Shown: positions 1-8,850 of the stretch, piece after piece
How the letters are laid out: every line of letters starts with the position of its first letter
How positions within the stretch are numbered: position 1 is the first letter of the stretch
Origin: Pyropia haitanensis
Taxonomy: Eukaryota; Rhodophyta; Bangiophyceae; Bangiales; Bangiaceae
Assembly: GCA_008729055.1 (NCBI GenBank)
Contig: SDUX01000002.1
Span: forward strand, 6,053,485 to 6,117,484
Direction: 5' to 3'
Length of the DNA stretch: 64,000 nt
Notes under the pieces: generated by a model
Database searches by the model: none
Seen by the model: only the letters and a program-made list of their open reading frames with translations
What the model was told of the DNA's origin: nothing
Program-made: the position numbers and the translations under genes

Positions 1-91
1 CACGAATCACACCGAAAGAACACTGCCCTGACACTGCCCTGGTGGCCCCTGTCACGGTTTTTTCTTTTGGTCGACTGATTGTCGAAACCCA

Positions 92-732
92 GTGAGTGCC
101 AAATCAGGTTCGGAATTTTCTTCCTCGGCGTTGGCGGACGCCCCGACTTCCTCGGCGGCGACGGCGCGCCCCCCGACGGCGCGCGGCACCCCGGCGGCGC
201 GCGGCACCGCGGCGGCGCGCGACACCGCGGCGGCACGTGGCACCCCCGGCGGGCGCATCCACGTCATCCTCTGTGGCGGCGACGGCCGCATCGGCGGCGC
301 CAGCCGCATCCAAGCCCCCCCTCTCGCGCAAGGGTAAGGGCCCGGCCACGTCAGGACCGGCGGTCCCAGCCAACCGGCGCCTGCTGCTGCCCGCGCAGAA
401 TCCGGCCCGGCGCTACATCGCGCCGCCGGCCCCACGAATCGGCCACATCCGACCGACGACCGCGCGCGCAGCAGAGCAGCGAGAGCAGCGCCGGATCGCC
501 AAGACCATCCCCAAGGGCAAATACGTTTGCAAGCCGTGCGGTGTACGTTGCAACAGCCTGACAGTGCTGCGCGACCATCGCTGGTCGCGGCGCCACCGCA
601 ATACGGTCAACCGTCCAGCGACCCGCCCTCGTTGCGACGTGTGCGATCGCGGAATTTGAGACGGTCGAGCACTTCGAACGCCACCAGCGTGGCAAGGATC
701 ACCACCGCACGCTGGCGCGCCGCACCGACTGA
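92..732 (+). pseudogene. Broken ORF with two C2H2 zinc fingers
   Basis: This ORF precedes the retrotransposon gag. A Ser/Ala/Arg-rich N-terminal half reads first in the frame of 92 and then in the frame of 96, with the switch near the C-rich stretch at about 243-250. A complete finger follows at about 520-600 (C-x2-C, then H-x5-H, containing CKPCGVRC). The second finger starts with CDVCDR at about 634, hits a stop at 657-659, and continues one frame over (ending HQRGKDH) to a stop at 730-732. One surplus base near 650-653 explains the break. The spacing resembles U1/matrin-type fingers. No ATG clearly opens it. It could be an accessory ORF of the element or a host remnant beside it. I infer a nucleic-acid-binding protein that is no longer intact. 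Confidence 0.45.
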
Positions 733-989
733 CACCTCGCAACACCCCCCAGGATCTGTGCAAGAGACGCGATTTTCCCCCTTTGATCCCCCCGCGTGGA
801 AATCCGGCACGACCCGACTCGGGCCCGTGCGCGGCGGCCGGCGGGAAAATCCGATTGCGTGATTTGAGTCTTCGAATTCTGCTTCATCGCATCGCTTGTG
901 ACCCATCAAATAGTGTTGTCCATCTTTGGAAACGTGGTAGCCACGACGGCCACGCTTGTCCAGAGCTAGTGCAGCACTATTTTGCTTGG

Positions 990-1070
990 TCAAATTAACT
1001 TACACATCTTGTAAGACTTGCCCCGTGCTCTGCCGGAGTAAGTCAAACCGGATCTGTTGGGTTAATTTGA
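990..1070. repeat. Nested inverted repeats in the gag leader
   Basis: A perfect 10-bp inverted repeat (tcaaattaac at 990-999, gttaatttga at 1061-1070) encloses two shorter ones: cttaca/tgtaag (999-1004 with 1010-1015) and gactt/aagtc (1015-1019 with 1040-1044). The RNA would fold into a multi-branched, cloverleaf-like structure 27 nt upstream of the gag ATG. It lacks a recognisable T-loop, so I do not call it a tRNA. Confidence 0.6.
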
Positions 1071-1096
1071 TTGTTGCGGACCTCACCCAGGACGCA

Positions 1097-1975
1097 ATGG
1101 ACCCCCCGAATCCTGCGACTGTAAGCCCGATTAATCCGGGAACGGCCTCAACCGCACCCTCCGCGGAGTCATGGAATCAACTTACAGCGTTCGTCTCGCA
1201 GATGAGCGCCGAGCTCGAGGCTCATAAGGTTGAATTGGCGGACGCCAAGAAACAGCTGTCCGACGCCAAGGCTAAGGCCTCGAGTGGAGGCGCGACGACT
1301 GCGAGGCCGAATAAGCCCGCGCTGTTCTCTGGCAAGCCCGGGACAATTGAAGCATGGTGCTCGCACATGGACTCATATGTGCGACTGACTGACCCTGACG
1401 AAGCGTGTCGGATCGCCTGCACCTACCTGGACGGTGAAGCGTTCACCTGGTGGCATACCTACAGTCGGACGACGGCGGTCCCCGACTGGGCTACCTTTCG
1501 GGCTGCGCTCATCCGTCGCTTCAGCCCTCTAAACAAGACGCAGGCGGCGCGGGACAAGCTGCACTCATGGCGCCAAATCAAGGACGTCGGGACGTTCAAC
1601 AGGACTTTCCTGAGCGTCCTCTTGGACATCCCGGACATCACCGAAGCGGAAAAGATCGACCGCTATAGCCGAGGCCTGAAGCGCGACATCTGGCAGGCAC
1701 TGTGCCTCAAGACGTACACCGATCTTGAATCACTGATGACGGACGCCCTGCGCGTGGAAGCGGCCAAGGCTGGAGTGTCCCGTATCACCAGCAATGTTAA
1801 CAGCACTTCTGGCAAGCCACCGACGATGGGCGTTGTCCCGATGGACATTTCCAGCATCAAGATCGAAAAGCTGACGCCAGACGAACGCCAGCGCTGCATG
1901 CGCGAGGGTCTCTGCCTTCGCTGTCGCGAGAAAGGACACATGGCTAAGGACTGCCCAAAAGGTCAGCGGAACTGA
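1097..1975 (+). CDS. gag: Gag polyprotein of Ty3/Gypsy element
   Basis: The first in-frame ATG at 1097 gives 292 residues; the frame is open further upstream but without an ATG. The N-terminal ~75 residues are Thr/Ala/Lys-rich with a short coiled-coil-like stretch. Next comes a retrotransposon gag/capsid domain (about residues 85-230) with typical features such as FTWWHTY and FRAALIRRFSP. The C-terminus carries one CCHC zinc knuckle, CLRCREKGHMAKDC, followed by a basic tail. Gag assembles the virus-like particle and its knuckle binds element RNA. The stop at 1973-1975 lies 19 nt after a slippery heptamer that would carry ribosomes into the protease frame. The ORF is intact. Confidence 0.88.
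   Translation: MDPPNPATVSPINPGTASTAPSAESWNQLTAFVSQMSAELEAHKVELADAKKQLSDAKAKASSGGATTARPNKPALFSGKPGTIEAWCSHMDSYVRLTDPDEACRIACTYLDGEAFTWWHTYSRTTAVPDWATFRAALIRRFSPLNKTQAARDKLHSWRQIKDVGTFNRTFLSVLLDIPDITEAEKIDRYSRGLKRDIWQALCLKTYTDLESLMTDALRVEAAKAGVSRITSNVNSTSGKPPTMGVVPMDISSIKIEKLTPDERQRCMREGLCLRCREKGHMAKDCPKGQRN
1954..1960 (+). promoter_or_regulatory. Candidate -1 ribosomal frameshift site CCCAAAA
   Basis: Read in gag phase the bases are C CCA AAA, which fits the X-XXY-YYZ slippery pattern. Slipping back one base here leads into an open frame that runs without a stop through the protease domain to 2673. The gag stop follows four codons later. The position and direction are right for a Gag-Pro fusion. 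I did not identify a downstream pseudoknot. Confidence 0.55.
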
Positions 1976-2673
1976 AGCAGCAACAATCCTCAACATCTGT
2001 GAAAGACGCTCCTTCGGTTCCTGAAAATATGTCGTCACCATTTGAAGGCCCGCGACTCGGGCTTCTGCTTTCTACTGCTTCTGTCAATGGAAAAGCTGTT
2101 AAGGTGCTGTTCGACGACGGATCTCCCATCAACGTCGTCTCAAGGCGCCTCGTTACCTCCTTGCATGTGAAAACGAAAGGAACGGACTTCGCGGCAAGCA
2201 TGCCCGATGGCCGCTCCCATGTCCTCGCTGAAACCGTTGACCCTCTTGAGATTCACATCGGACCGTACCAAGAGCGACTTCGGTTTGCTGTTTGTGAATT
2301 GAGCGCGTACGACCTCATCCTGGGAAAGAAGTGGCGCGATGACAAGGACGCCAAAATCAACAACAAGAAAAACAAGATCTCTTTCAAGTTCAACCACAAG
2401 AACATTTCTATCACTGCCTCCCTCAAGAAGCCCGAAGCTCTGATCAGTCGGCAACGCCTTGCTCGGGACCTCGTTCAGAGGTGCCCTGTTTTTGCCATCT
2501 ACCTGCAGTCGGAAGATCCCTCCAGCACCTTCGACATTAACGCCCTTACGATGGGACAAGACGAAGACAAGAAAGAAGTTCAAGAGATTCTCAAGAGTAC
2601 GCTGACGTCTTCCCAGACGAGCTCCCCGACGGACTCCCTCCTGAGCGCAGTCACAAATTTAGCATCAAGCTGA
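1960..2673 (+). CDS. pro: Aspartic protease region of the retrotransposon
   Basis: This frame is entered from gag by the proposed -1 shift and has no good ATG of its own (the first candidate is GTG at 1999). The retropepsin-like domain spans about 2060-2360. Its putative active site reads [15 protein letters not shown], so it has Asp-Asp-Gly where Asp-Ser/Thr-Gly is usual. A later LILGKKW block fits the second conserved hydrophobic/Gly motif of these proteases. After about 2595 the residues stop looking like pol and the frame ends at 2673, while the RT-type reading continues in the next frame. The enzyme would cleave the Gag-Pol precursor inside particles. Activity is uncertain because of the altered motif. 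Confidence 0.7.
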   Translation, partial: RSAELKQQQSSTSVKDAPSVPENMSSPFEGPRLGLLLSTASVNGKAVKVLFDDGSPINVVSRRLVTSLHVKTKGTDFAASMPDGRSHVLAETVDPLEIHIGPYQERLRFAVCELSAYDLILGKKWRDDKDAKINNKKNKISFKFNHKNISITASLKKPEALISRQRLARDLVQRCPVFAIYLQSEDPSSTFDINALTMGQDEDKKEVQEILKSTLTSSQTSSPTDSLLSAVTNLASS

Positions 2674-5489
2674 CCGATGACGCCCAACCGCGTCGTAGCG
2701 GAATTTACCGACTAGCCGAATGGGAGCTCGAAGAACTCAAGACTCAACTGGCCGGCCTCATAAGGAAGGGATTCATCCAACCAAGCACCTCACCGTGGGG
2801 CTCTTCCGTCCTCTTTGCGGCGAAGAAGGACGGTGGCTGGCGAATGTGCATCGACTACAGGGCCCTGAACAAGGCTACTATCAAGAACGCGTACCCACTA
2901 CCACGCATCGACGACATCTTTGACCAACTGCGAAAGGCCAAGTACTTTACGAAGATCGACCTCCGCTCTGGCTATCACCAGATTCGCCTTGACCCAGAAA
3001 CAATACCTTTGACGGCGTTTCGAACCAAGTACGGATTCTATGAGTTCACCGTCGTACCCTTTGGTCTGACAAATGCACCCGCGGTCTTCATGAACCTAAT
3101 GAACGATGTCTTCCGACCCTATCTGTACGACTTCATCTGTGTCTACCTCGACGACATCCTAGTCTACAGCGAAACTTACGACGATCACCTCAAGCACCTA
3201 CGATTAGCACTCGAGAAATTACGAGAACACAAGCTCTACGCCAAGCTGAGCAAGTGCCAGTTCGCTCGAACTACTGTGGACTACCTTGGCCACGTCATCT
3301 CCGAGAAAGGCTTCTCTATGGAAGACTACAAGGTCCAAGCCATCCGTACGTGGGCAACACCGAGGAGCAAAAAGGATGTACAATCTTTCCTCGGTATGGT
3401 CAACTTCTATCGAAGATTCATCAAGGGAATGGCTGCCGTAGCTACGCCGCTAACGAGGCTGACTGGGAATGTCGACTTCGAGTGGACACCCGACGCCCAG
3501 AAAGCCTTTGAGCAGCTGCAGGACCTAACGACAAGCGCACCGGTGCTAAGGCCTTTCGACAAGAGATACCCAATCTACGTGTCTACAGATGCCAGCGGGT
3601 ATGCTGTGGGCGCAGTCCTTGAGCAAGATGATGGACGCGGACGGCGTCCAGTGGCGTACTTCTCGTTAACCCTCAACATCCACGAGCAGCGCTACAGCAT
3701 TCGTGAAAGAGAACTGCTTGCAGTCGTACAAGCTATACGGCATTGGCGCTGCTACCTCTACGGAAGACCCTTTGAGGTCCACACCGACCATGAGTCCCTG
3801 AGATACCTAAGCACCCAAGAGAAGCTGAACGATCGCCAAGTCAAGTGGCTGGAGTTTCTGGACCAGTTCCAGTTCAAGATTGTCCCAATCAAGGGCACTT
3901 CGAACCCCGTGGCTGATGCCCTTTCCAGGCAGCCACAAGATGCTCCCGACAAGCACGCCCCCAATCAAGACCTTCTTAGTCGCGTGCTGACCAAGACCAT
4001 TGAAGAACTCCCCAAGAAAACTGAAATCAACAACCTCATGACCATCAACCAAAGTGATCAAGACCTTGCCACCTTAAGACAAGAGTACGACGCGGACCCC
4101 GAGTTTGCCGACCTAGTCAAAGACCCGGTATCTCCCTACCGGCTACACATGAGGTTGTTGAAACGAGGTGACCGTACGTGTATCCCCGTCGGTACTCTAC
4201 GCCAAAGACTACTCCACGACTACCATGATGTCCCGTGCCAAGGGCACATGGGAGTCAAGAAAACAACCAAGGTTATCTCTTCCAAGTACTACTGGAAGAC
4301 AATGCGGAAAGACATCCAAAGATACGTACAAACATGTGATTTGTGCCAGCGGAACAAGGCTAGCACCCATTCACCTCTGGGTCACCTCAAACCCTTGGAC
4401 CCCCCGAGCCAACGATGGGCAAGTGTCTCCATGGACTTTATCACGCCTCTTCCTCTGACTCCAAGAGGCCACAACGGGATTTACGTCGTTGTCGACCGCC
4501 TCTCCAAGATGATTCGCCTCGCCCCTATGAAGCCAGACTGTACGGCGCCAGTCGCAGCTCAGCTCTACCATGATCACGTCTATCGACACCACGGACTCCC
4601 AGCTGATGTTGTCTGCGACAGGGACCGCATTTTCTTCTCCAACTTCTGGCAGTCGCTCACGGAGATTCTCAAGGTCAAGATCAAGGCCTCTTCAGCGTAC
4701 CACCCGCAAACCGACGGACAAACTGAGATCATGAACAAGAAGATCGAAGAAATCCTGCGAAACTTTGTCAACCATCACCAAGGCGATTGGGACCTCTTTC
4801 TGGTTGCTGCCGAAGTAGCCTACAACCGGTCGCCAAATGCTGTCACAACGTACTCCCCTTTCTTCCTGAACTACGGATTCGAACCTAAGACGGTACCAAT
4901 GGACATCCTCGAAAACTCAGAGTCAAGCATGCCTGCAGTGTCTGACTGGCTAAGCGGTCTCCAACATGCTCAAGAGACTGCCATCTCAGCCATCAAGAGT
5001 GCAAATGAGGCGCGCTCGGCGTACGCAAATCGCCATCGCCGACCTTGCAAGATCGCCGTGGACGATCTGGTGCTACTAAGTACCAAACACCTTATGCCAG
5101 ATGCTTTCCAAGGCGCTCGCAAGCTGATGCCCAAGTACTCAGGACCGTACCGCGTCACTGAGAGTATCAACGATGTGACGTTCCGCCTGGATCTTCCCCA
5201 AGCGGTGCTCGATCGCAAGGTTCACAACGCCTTTCATGCGAGCTTGCTGAAGCCGTACCGCGCTGATCCTTATGGCCGACTTCCTCCCGTTCCGCCTCCG
5301 GTGGCATTTCCGGACGGTTCTGTCGAGTACGAAGTCGACTCCATCATAAGGTCACGAAAGCGCCGTGGACGACTACAGTACCTGGTCAAGTGGAAAGGCT
5401 GTGACGTCAGCGAGAACTCCTGGCTGACCAAGCAAGACCTTGCGAACGCACCTGAGGTGTTGGACGCTTTCCTGCGCCGCGCGTCCTAA
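2596..5489 (+). CDS. pol: Reverse transcriptase-RNase H-integrase-chromodomain polyprotein
   Basis: This frame is open from about 2586 to 5489, and recognisable pol homology starts at about 2596. RT: the [11 protein letters not shown] block, [10 protein letters not shown] at about 2847, then YLDD at 3144-3155 as catalytic box, and a thumb region with YRRFIKG. RNase [14 protein letters not shown] with the catalytic Asp, later DALSRQ. Integrase: HHCC zinc finger at about 4210-4350 (H..H...CDLCQR), then the DDE core with Asp in MDFITPLP, Asp in VVCDRDR and Glu in [13 protein letters not shown]-like module (KYSGPYRV) follows, then a C-terminal chromodomain ([15 protein letters not shown]), which in chromoviruses guides insertion to particular chromatin. 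It joins the protease frame only through a one-base offset near 2595, with no slippery heptamer, so this copy may be pol-defective. The downstream domains are intact. Confidence 0.9.
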
Positions 5490-5500
5490 GGGGGGGGAGG
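5488..5500 (+). other. Polypurine tract
   Basis: A run of A and eight G followed by AGG overlaps the pol stop codon and ends directly before the LTR. It is the expected primer for plus-strand DNA synthesis. Confidence 0.75.
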
Positions 5501-6292
5501 TGTAAGGATATGCCCCTTAAATCCCCAAGACTGGAGCCTAGGGGATAAGGACTGGGGCCTCTCCTTCCCTGTCCTTCTCAGCCAACTCCTTCCAAGACGC
5601 ATCAACTCCAAAGTAATCTGGGGCATGCCGCGGTGTCCGTCCGATAATCTACTACTAACGGACGGTCAGCACGGGAGCCGCGGATTGGCTAACCGACACT
5701 ACCCTGACTCATCTGCCGACGGGTACAGTCTCCAACGGATCAACGGACTAACGGACCAAAAGACGAGCCACATCTCTGACGCGTCAGCAAGCCGGAACAA
5801 TCTCCCCGTGGACCAATGGGAGCGACAAGACTTGCTGACCCACGGGAGATATTCGACCCGAAGATTGGCGTCTGCTTACACGCCTCTGAGGCTTTTCGGG
5901 TCGAATGGCGCGTGGGGCCAGCCGCGCGGCGCTACGAGCGCCGCACACCGTCCCCCCCCCGTTTGGGGCTTTCTGGTGGGGCGCCTTGGGGCGCACACGC
6001 CCACCCTTGCTTTGTTCTGAGAGCCCATGCTTTGTTTTGAGAGCTTTGGTGCCGTCCACCGGCACGACGGGCAATTGCATGCTTTGGGGCACCCTGGGTG
6101 CCCCCCTGGGGGTATATAATGCGTGAGTGTGGGCGCCACCGGGAGAGACCTCGGGAGAAAAACCACAGACAGAGACACAAAGACCTCCTTTACCTTCGAC
6201 CCCCTCGACCCTCACCGACGTCACGCCCATCCTCTTCCCCACCCCCATCACCGTCATCCCACCCGTCACCTTCCCCGCGCCCGGCATCCTCA
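5501..6292 (+). repeat. 3' LTR (right boundary approximate)
   Basis: It starts TGTAAGGATATG immediately after the polypurine tract. It contains a short stem (ccgtccg/cggacgg near 5637-5667), an imperfect tandem duplication of a gctttgtt(c/t)tgagagc block at about 6008-6044, a 9-bp palindrome and a TATA box. The right end is placed at ...CCTCA (6292) because TTGGTGC follows, which looks like the start of a primer-binding site. There is no second LTR copy in the window to confirm the boundary, and no target-site duplication could be checked. Confidence 0.6.
6086..6120 (+). promoter_or_regulatory. LTR core promoter: palindrome plus TATA box
   Basis: A perfect 9-bp inverted repeat, ggggcaccc (6086-6094) and gggtgcccc (6096-6104) around a single T, lies 8 bp upstream of TATATAAT (6113-6120). 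The placement inside the LTR suits the element's RNA polymerase II promoter, with the U3/R border a little downstream. Confidence 0.6.
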
Positions 6293-6890
6293 TTGGTGCA
6301 CGGGTTGCTGACACCGGCGCCAGTACGTTGAGGGCTGCCCGTGTGTGGGTGGTGCCTCACACCGTGCCGGCGCCGGGTCGCGTAATTGGCAAGCTACGGG
6401 TGGTGGGGGCTGCGGGGCTCGGGTACGGCCCCGCGGACCGCCTGCGGCTGTTGGCGGCGGCCCGTAGGGCGGCAGCCCGTTTCCTGGCTCCCGGCGCGAC
6501 TCTGACACGTCAACCGCCGGGGGCCTTGGAGCGGGCCATCGTGGCCCTGGAGGGAGAGGAGGTGGGGCTGAGGGTGTGCGTTGGGAGTTGGGGGGCGTGC
6601 GCGCTTTTGTCAAAGCACCTATCTAACCGGACGCCTCGTGATACTGTGGTGGGAGGACCGGCTGGTGTTGTCGGTGTTTCTGGTGGTTGTTGCCCGCGGG
6701 CAGGGAGCCGGACCGAGGGGGGCTCCAGCGGTGGTCAGAGAGGTGGGTGCGGGCGGGGCGAGGGGGGAAGGCGAGGAGGGGGGGGCTCGGTGGGTGGAGT
6801 GGCTGCGCGTGGGGTGCTGGTGCGGGGCGGTGCAGTCAGCCGCCAGGCCACGTTTTTGGCCAGCCTCCCGTAGAATAAAATGCGGGAGCT
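6293..6890 (+). other. Post-LTR segment, no convincing gene
   Basis: It begins with a primer-binding-site-like TTGGTGCACGGG. A frame opened by GTG at 6127 runs to 6873 and contains an ADTGAS motif reminiscent of aspartic proteases, but the rest is Ala/Gly/Arg-rich and matches nothing I know. AATAAA at 6874-6879 could be a polyadenylation signal. It may be leader sequence of a second, degraded element. Confidence 0.3.
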
Positions 6891-7480
6891 GAGAGCAAAT
6901 TGATTTTTAAGAAACGAATATTAACGTTCCAATTAGGACAGCAACCTAATCGACGTGGAACTAGCGCACATTGCTAAAAAAGGCACACTTAACATTACCT
7001 TATCCTAGCTAGCCAATTTCAATGACACTGTAATGAAACTCGTTAACGAAGCAGTGGCTAAGCAGCGTAGCGAAGTAGTCGCGTCGCTACGCTGCTTAGT
7101 AGTTACCAAATGTACGTTGCATGCGGACGGTCTGTAAGCAGCACTGATCCAGCCCACTGAGAGCGAACGACAGCCAACCAAAGTCGCATCTGATCCGGGT
7201 TTTTTCCTGGATATCCGGGAAGTGAAGCGGGATATCCGGGAAAACGGGTCGGCGGAGACGCGACTCCTCCTTCGTTGCGGCACTGCTGTGCCGACCCCCT
7301 GTCAAATTCATCCCTTGGGTGTCACTAACACCACAGCGTGCTATCGAAGGAAACTGTACATCAGGCAAACCGAACAGTCAGCACAGCGCCCTTGGAAGGT
7401 CATCGTGAGGTCGAACCACCGGTCTAGAGCCACGCCGGAAGGTGCTCCAGGACGAGACAAGAAGACTGCAGAAAATCTTG
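6891..7480. other. AT-richer intergenic island
   Basis: This stretch is far less GC-rich than its surroundings and has no supported gene. It holds the perfect hairpin at 7058-7099 and two direct copies of ggatatccgggaa at about 7210-7222 and 7229-7242, each containing the palindrome GGATATCC. It could be a small non-autonomous element, but no terminal repeats with target duplications were found. Confidence 0.4.
7058..7099. repeat. Perfect 16-bp inverted repeat (hairpin)
   Basis: The arms ctaagcagcgtagcga (7058-7073) and tcgctacgctgcttag (7084-7099) are exact reverse complements with a 10-nt loop. No T-run follows, and the context is not a gene end. Confidence 0.85.
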
Positions 7481-7496
7481 GAATTTTCGCCGTAGG

Positions 7497-7566
<70 letters not shown>

Positions 7567-7845
7567 ACGCTGCCGCCGCCACGGCGGCGCGCCGGCGGCA
7601 GGCTATCGCTCCGGCCGCTCGAGACGGTCGTCGCGCCCGTCGACGCCGACGGCGGCGGCCGCGGCGGCGCGCGGCCGCCGCCGCCGCCGCGGGCGACCTT
7701 GCCGGCGCGGCCGCCGGCGGGCGCGTCCGTGGCGGCCCGCCGCCGGCCGCCGCCGCCGCCACCGCTGGGGGGCCCGCCGCCGTCGGCTTTCGACTCTGCC
7801 GCCGCGCCCTTGCCGTCGGTCGTCTGCGCGTCGACCACGTGGGCG

Positions 7846-7906
<61 letters not shown>

Positions 7907-8184
7907 GCAGCGGCGGCGGTGGCGGCTGCTGCGGCGGCGGCGGCGGCGGCGGTGGGGACGGCCGCCGCAACAAGGGCGGCGGCGGCAGCGGCGGCGGGCG
8001 GATGGTGCTGGTCAAGGCAGGAGCGGCGGGGCCGGCCCAGCCGCCGCCCGTTGGGGACCCCCACTTGCCCACCCCGCCGCCCCCAACGGGGTCCCACCCG
8101 CCGCCAGCGGTGCCCGCCACGGCGGCGGCCGCCGCGGCGGCCACTGCCGCCGCCGTGCCGCCCGTGGGGGACCCCCACAGGCCG

Positions 8185-8220
<36 letters not shown>

Positions 8221-8490
8221 CCACCGCCGCCGCCACCATCCCTGCCGCCACAGGCGCCGTCGGTGGCCGGCGCCGACGCCAGCGCCGGCAGCGCGGGCGT
8301 GCCCGACCAGTCACCGGCCAGCGCGGGCGTCGCTGACCAGTCCCCGGCTAGCCACAGGGCGGGGTCGTCGACCGCGGCGGCGAGCGCGGCGGCGGCGGGG
8401 GCGGCCGCCGCCGGTGGCGGCAGCGCCCAGCCGCCAGCGCTTGACGATGGTGGCAGCGGCGGCTGGAGAGGGGGGGGGGGGCGCCACTCC

Positions 8491-8530
<40 letters not shown>

Positions 8531-8850
8531 GCAGCCGTGCATCATGTCCACGCCGCCTTGGGCGCGGCAGTAATCTCGCGACACCGGGGAGCAACGCGCG
8601 GCGCGGCCGCCCCGCCGGCCAGCCGCCGTCCGTAGCACACCAACGGGGCGGCCGTACGTTGGGCCGGGCAAGGGGCTGGAGGGAGCGGATGGGGAAATGG
8701 GAAGGGAAAGGAGAGCGGCCAGCGGCGTGCTCCCACCAGCAGGGTCTGTCACGATGGAAGAAAACGGCGGGGGGGGAGCCGGCTCGTCGGCACGCGGCCA
8801 CCTCGGCAGCCACGGGCGGCACTGCCCCGGCGCGGGGCGTCGGCGATTAA
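7481..8850. repeat. GGC/CCG low-complexity block
   Basis: It contains (CCG)~23 at 7498-7566, GGC-rich arrays at 7849-7930 and about 8183-8240, and (GCG)~13 at 8491-8530. A 30-bp unit around gaccagtc-ccggc is tandemly doubled at about 8281-8352. Long frames are open on both strands (about 540 codons on plus, 490 on minus) because a triplet array rarely makes stops. The minus frame has some varied segments (LAGDWSGTPAL near 8330), but I cannot support a gene on either strand. Confidence 0.6.

Larger units (their letters stand above)
990..6292 (+). mobile_element. Ty3/Gypsy LTR retrotransposon (chromovirus), 5' LTR not seen
   Basis: The order is gag (CCHC knuckle), aspartic protease, reverse transcriptase, RNase H, integrase with GPY/F-like module, chromodomain, polypurine tract and an LTR. 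This is the chromovirus arrangement of Metaviridae. Gag lies in frame 2, protease in frame 1 and RT-integrase in frame 0. The LTR starts TGTAAGG at 5501, right after the purine tract. No copy of that LTR occurs between position 1 and gag, so the 5' LTR is either left of the window or lost, and the true left end is unknown; 990 is only where structured leader begins. Codon use is less GC-extreme than in the host genes, as expected for a mobile element. Confidence 0.85.

Noticed and set aside
990..1070. tRNA gene in the cloverleaf-like repeat
   Set aside because: No T-loop consensus, no 7-bp acceptor with proper spacing, no plausible anticodon arm.
956..1096. Gag start at 956
   Set aside because: That position is TTG; the added residues run through the structured leader and the first ATG is at 1097.
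6127..6873. Aspartic protease gene with ADTGAS motif
   Set aside because: Starts only at GTG, the rest does not resemble a protease, and six-residue motifs arise easily in Ala/Gly/Thr-rich frames.
7222..8850. 540-codon plus-strand gene and a 490-codon minus-strand gene over the same DNA
   Set aside because: Both stay open because GGC/CCG arrays avoid stops in all frames; composition is poly-Pro/Gly/Ala and no domain is present.
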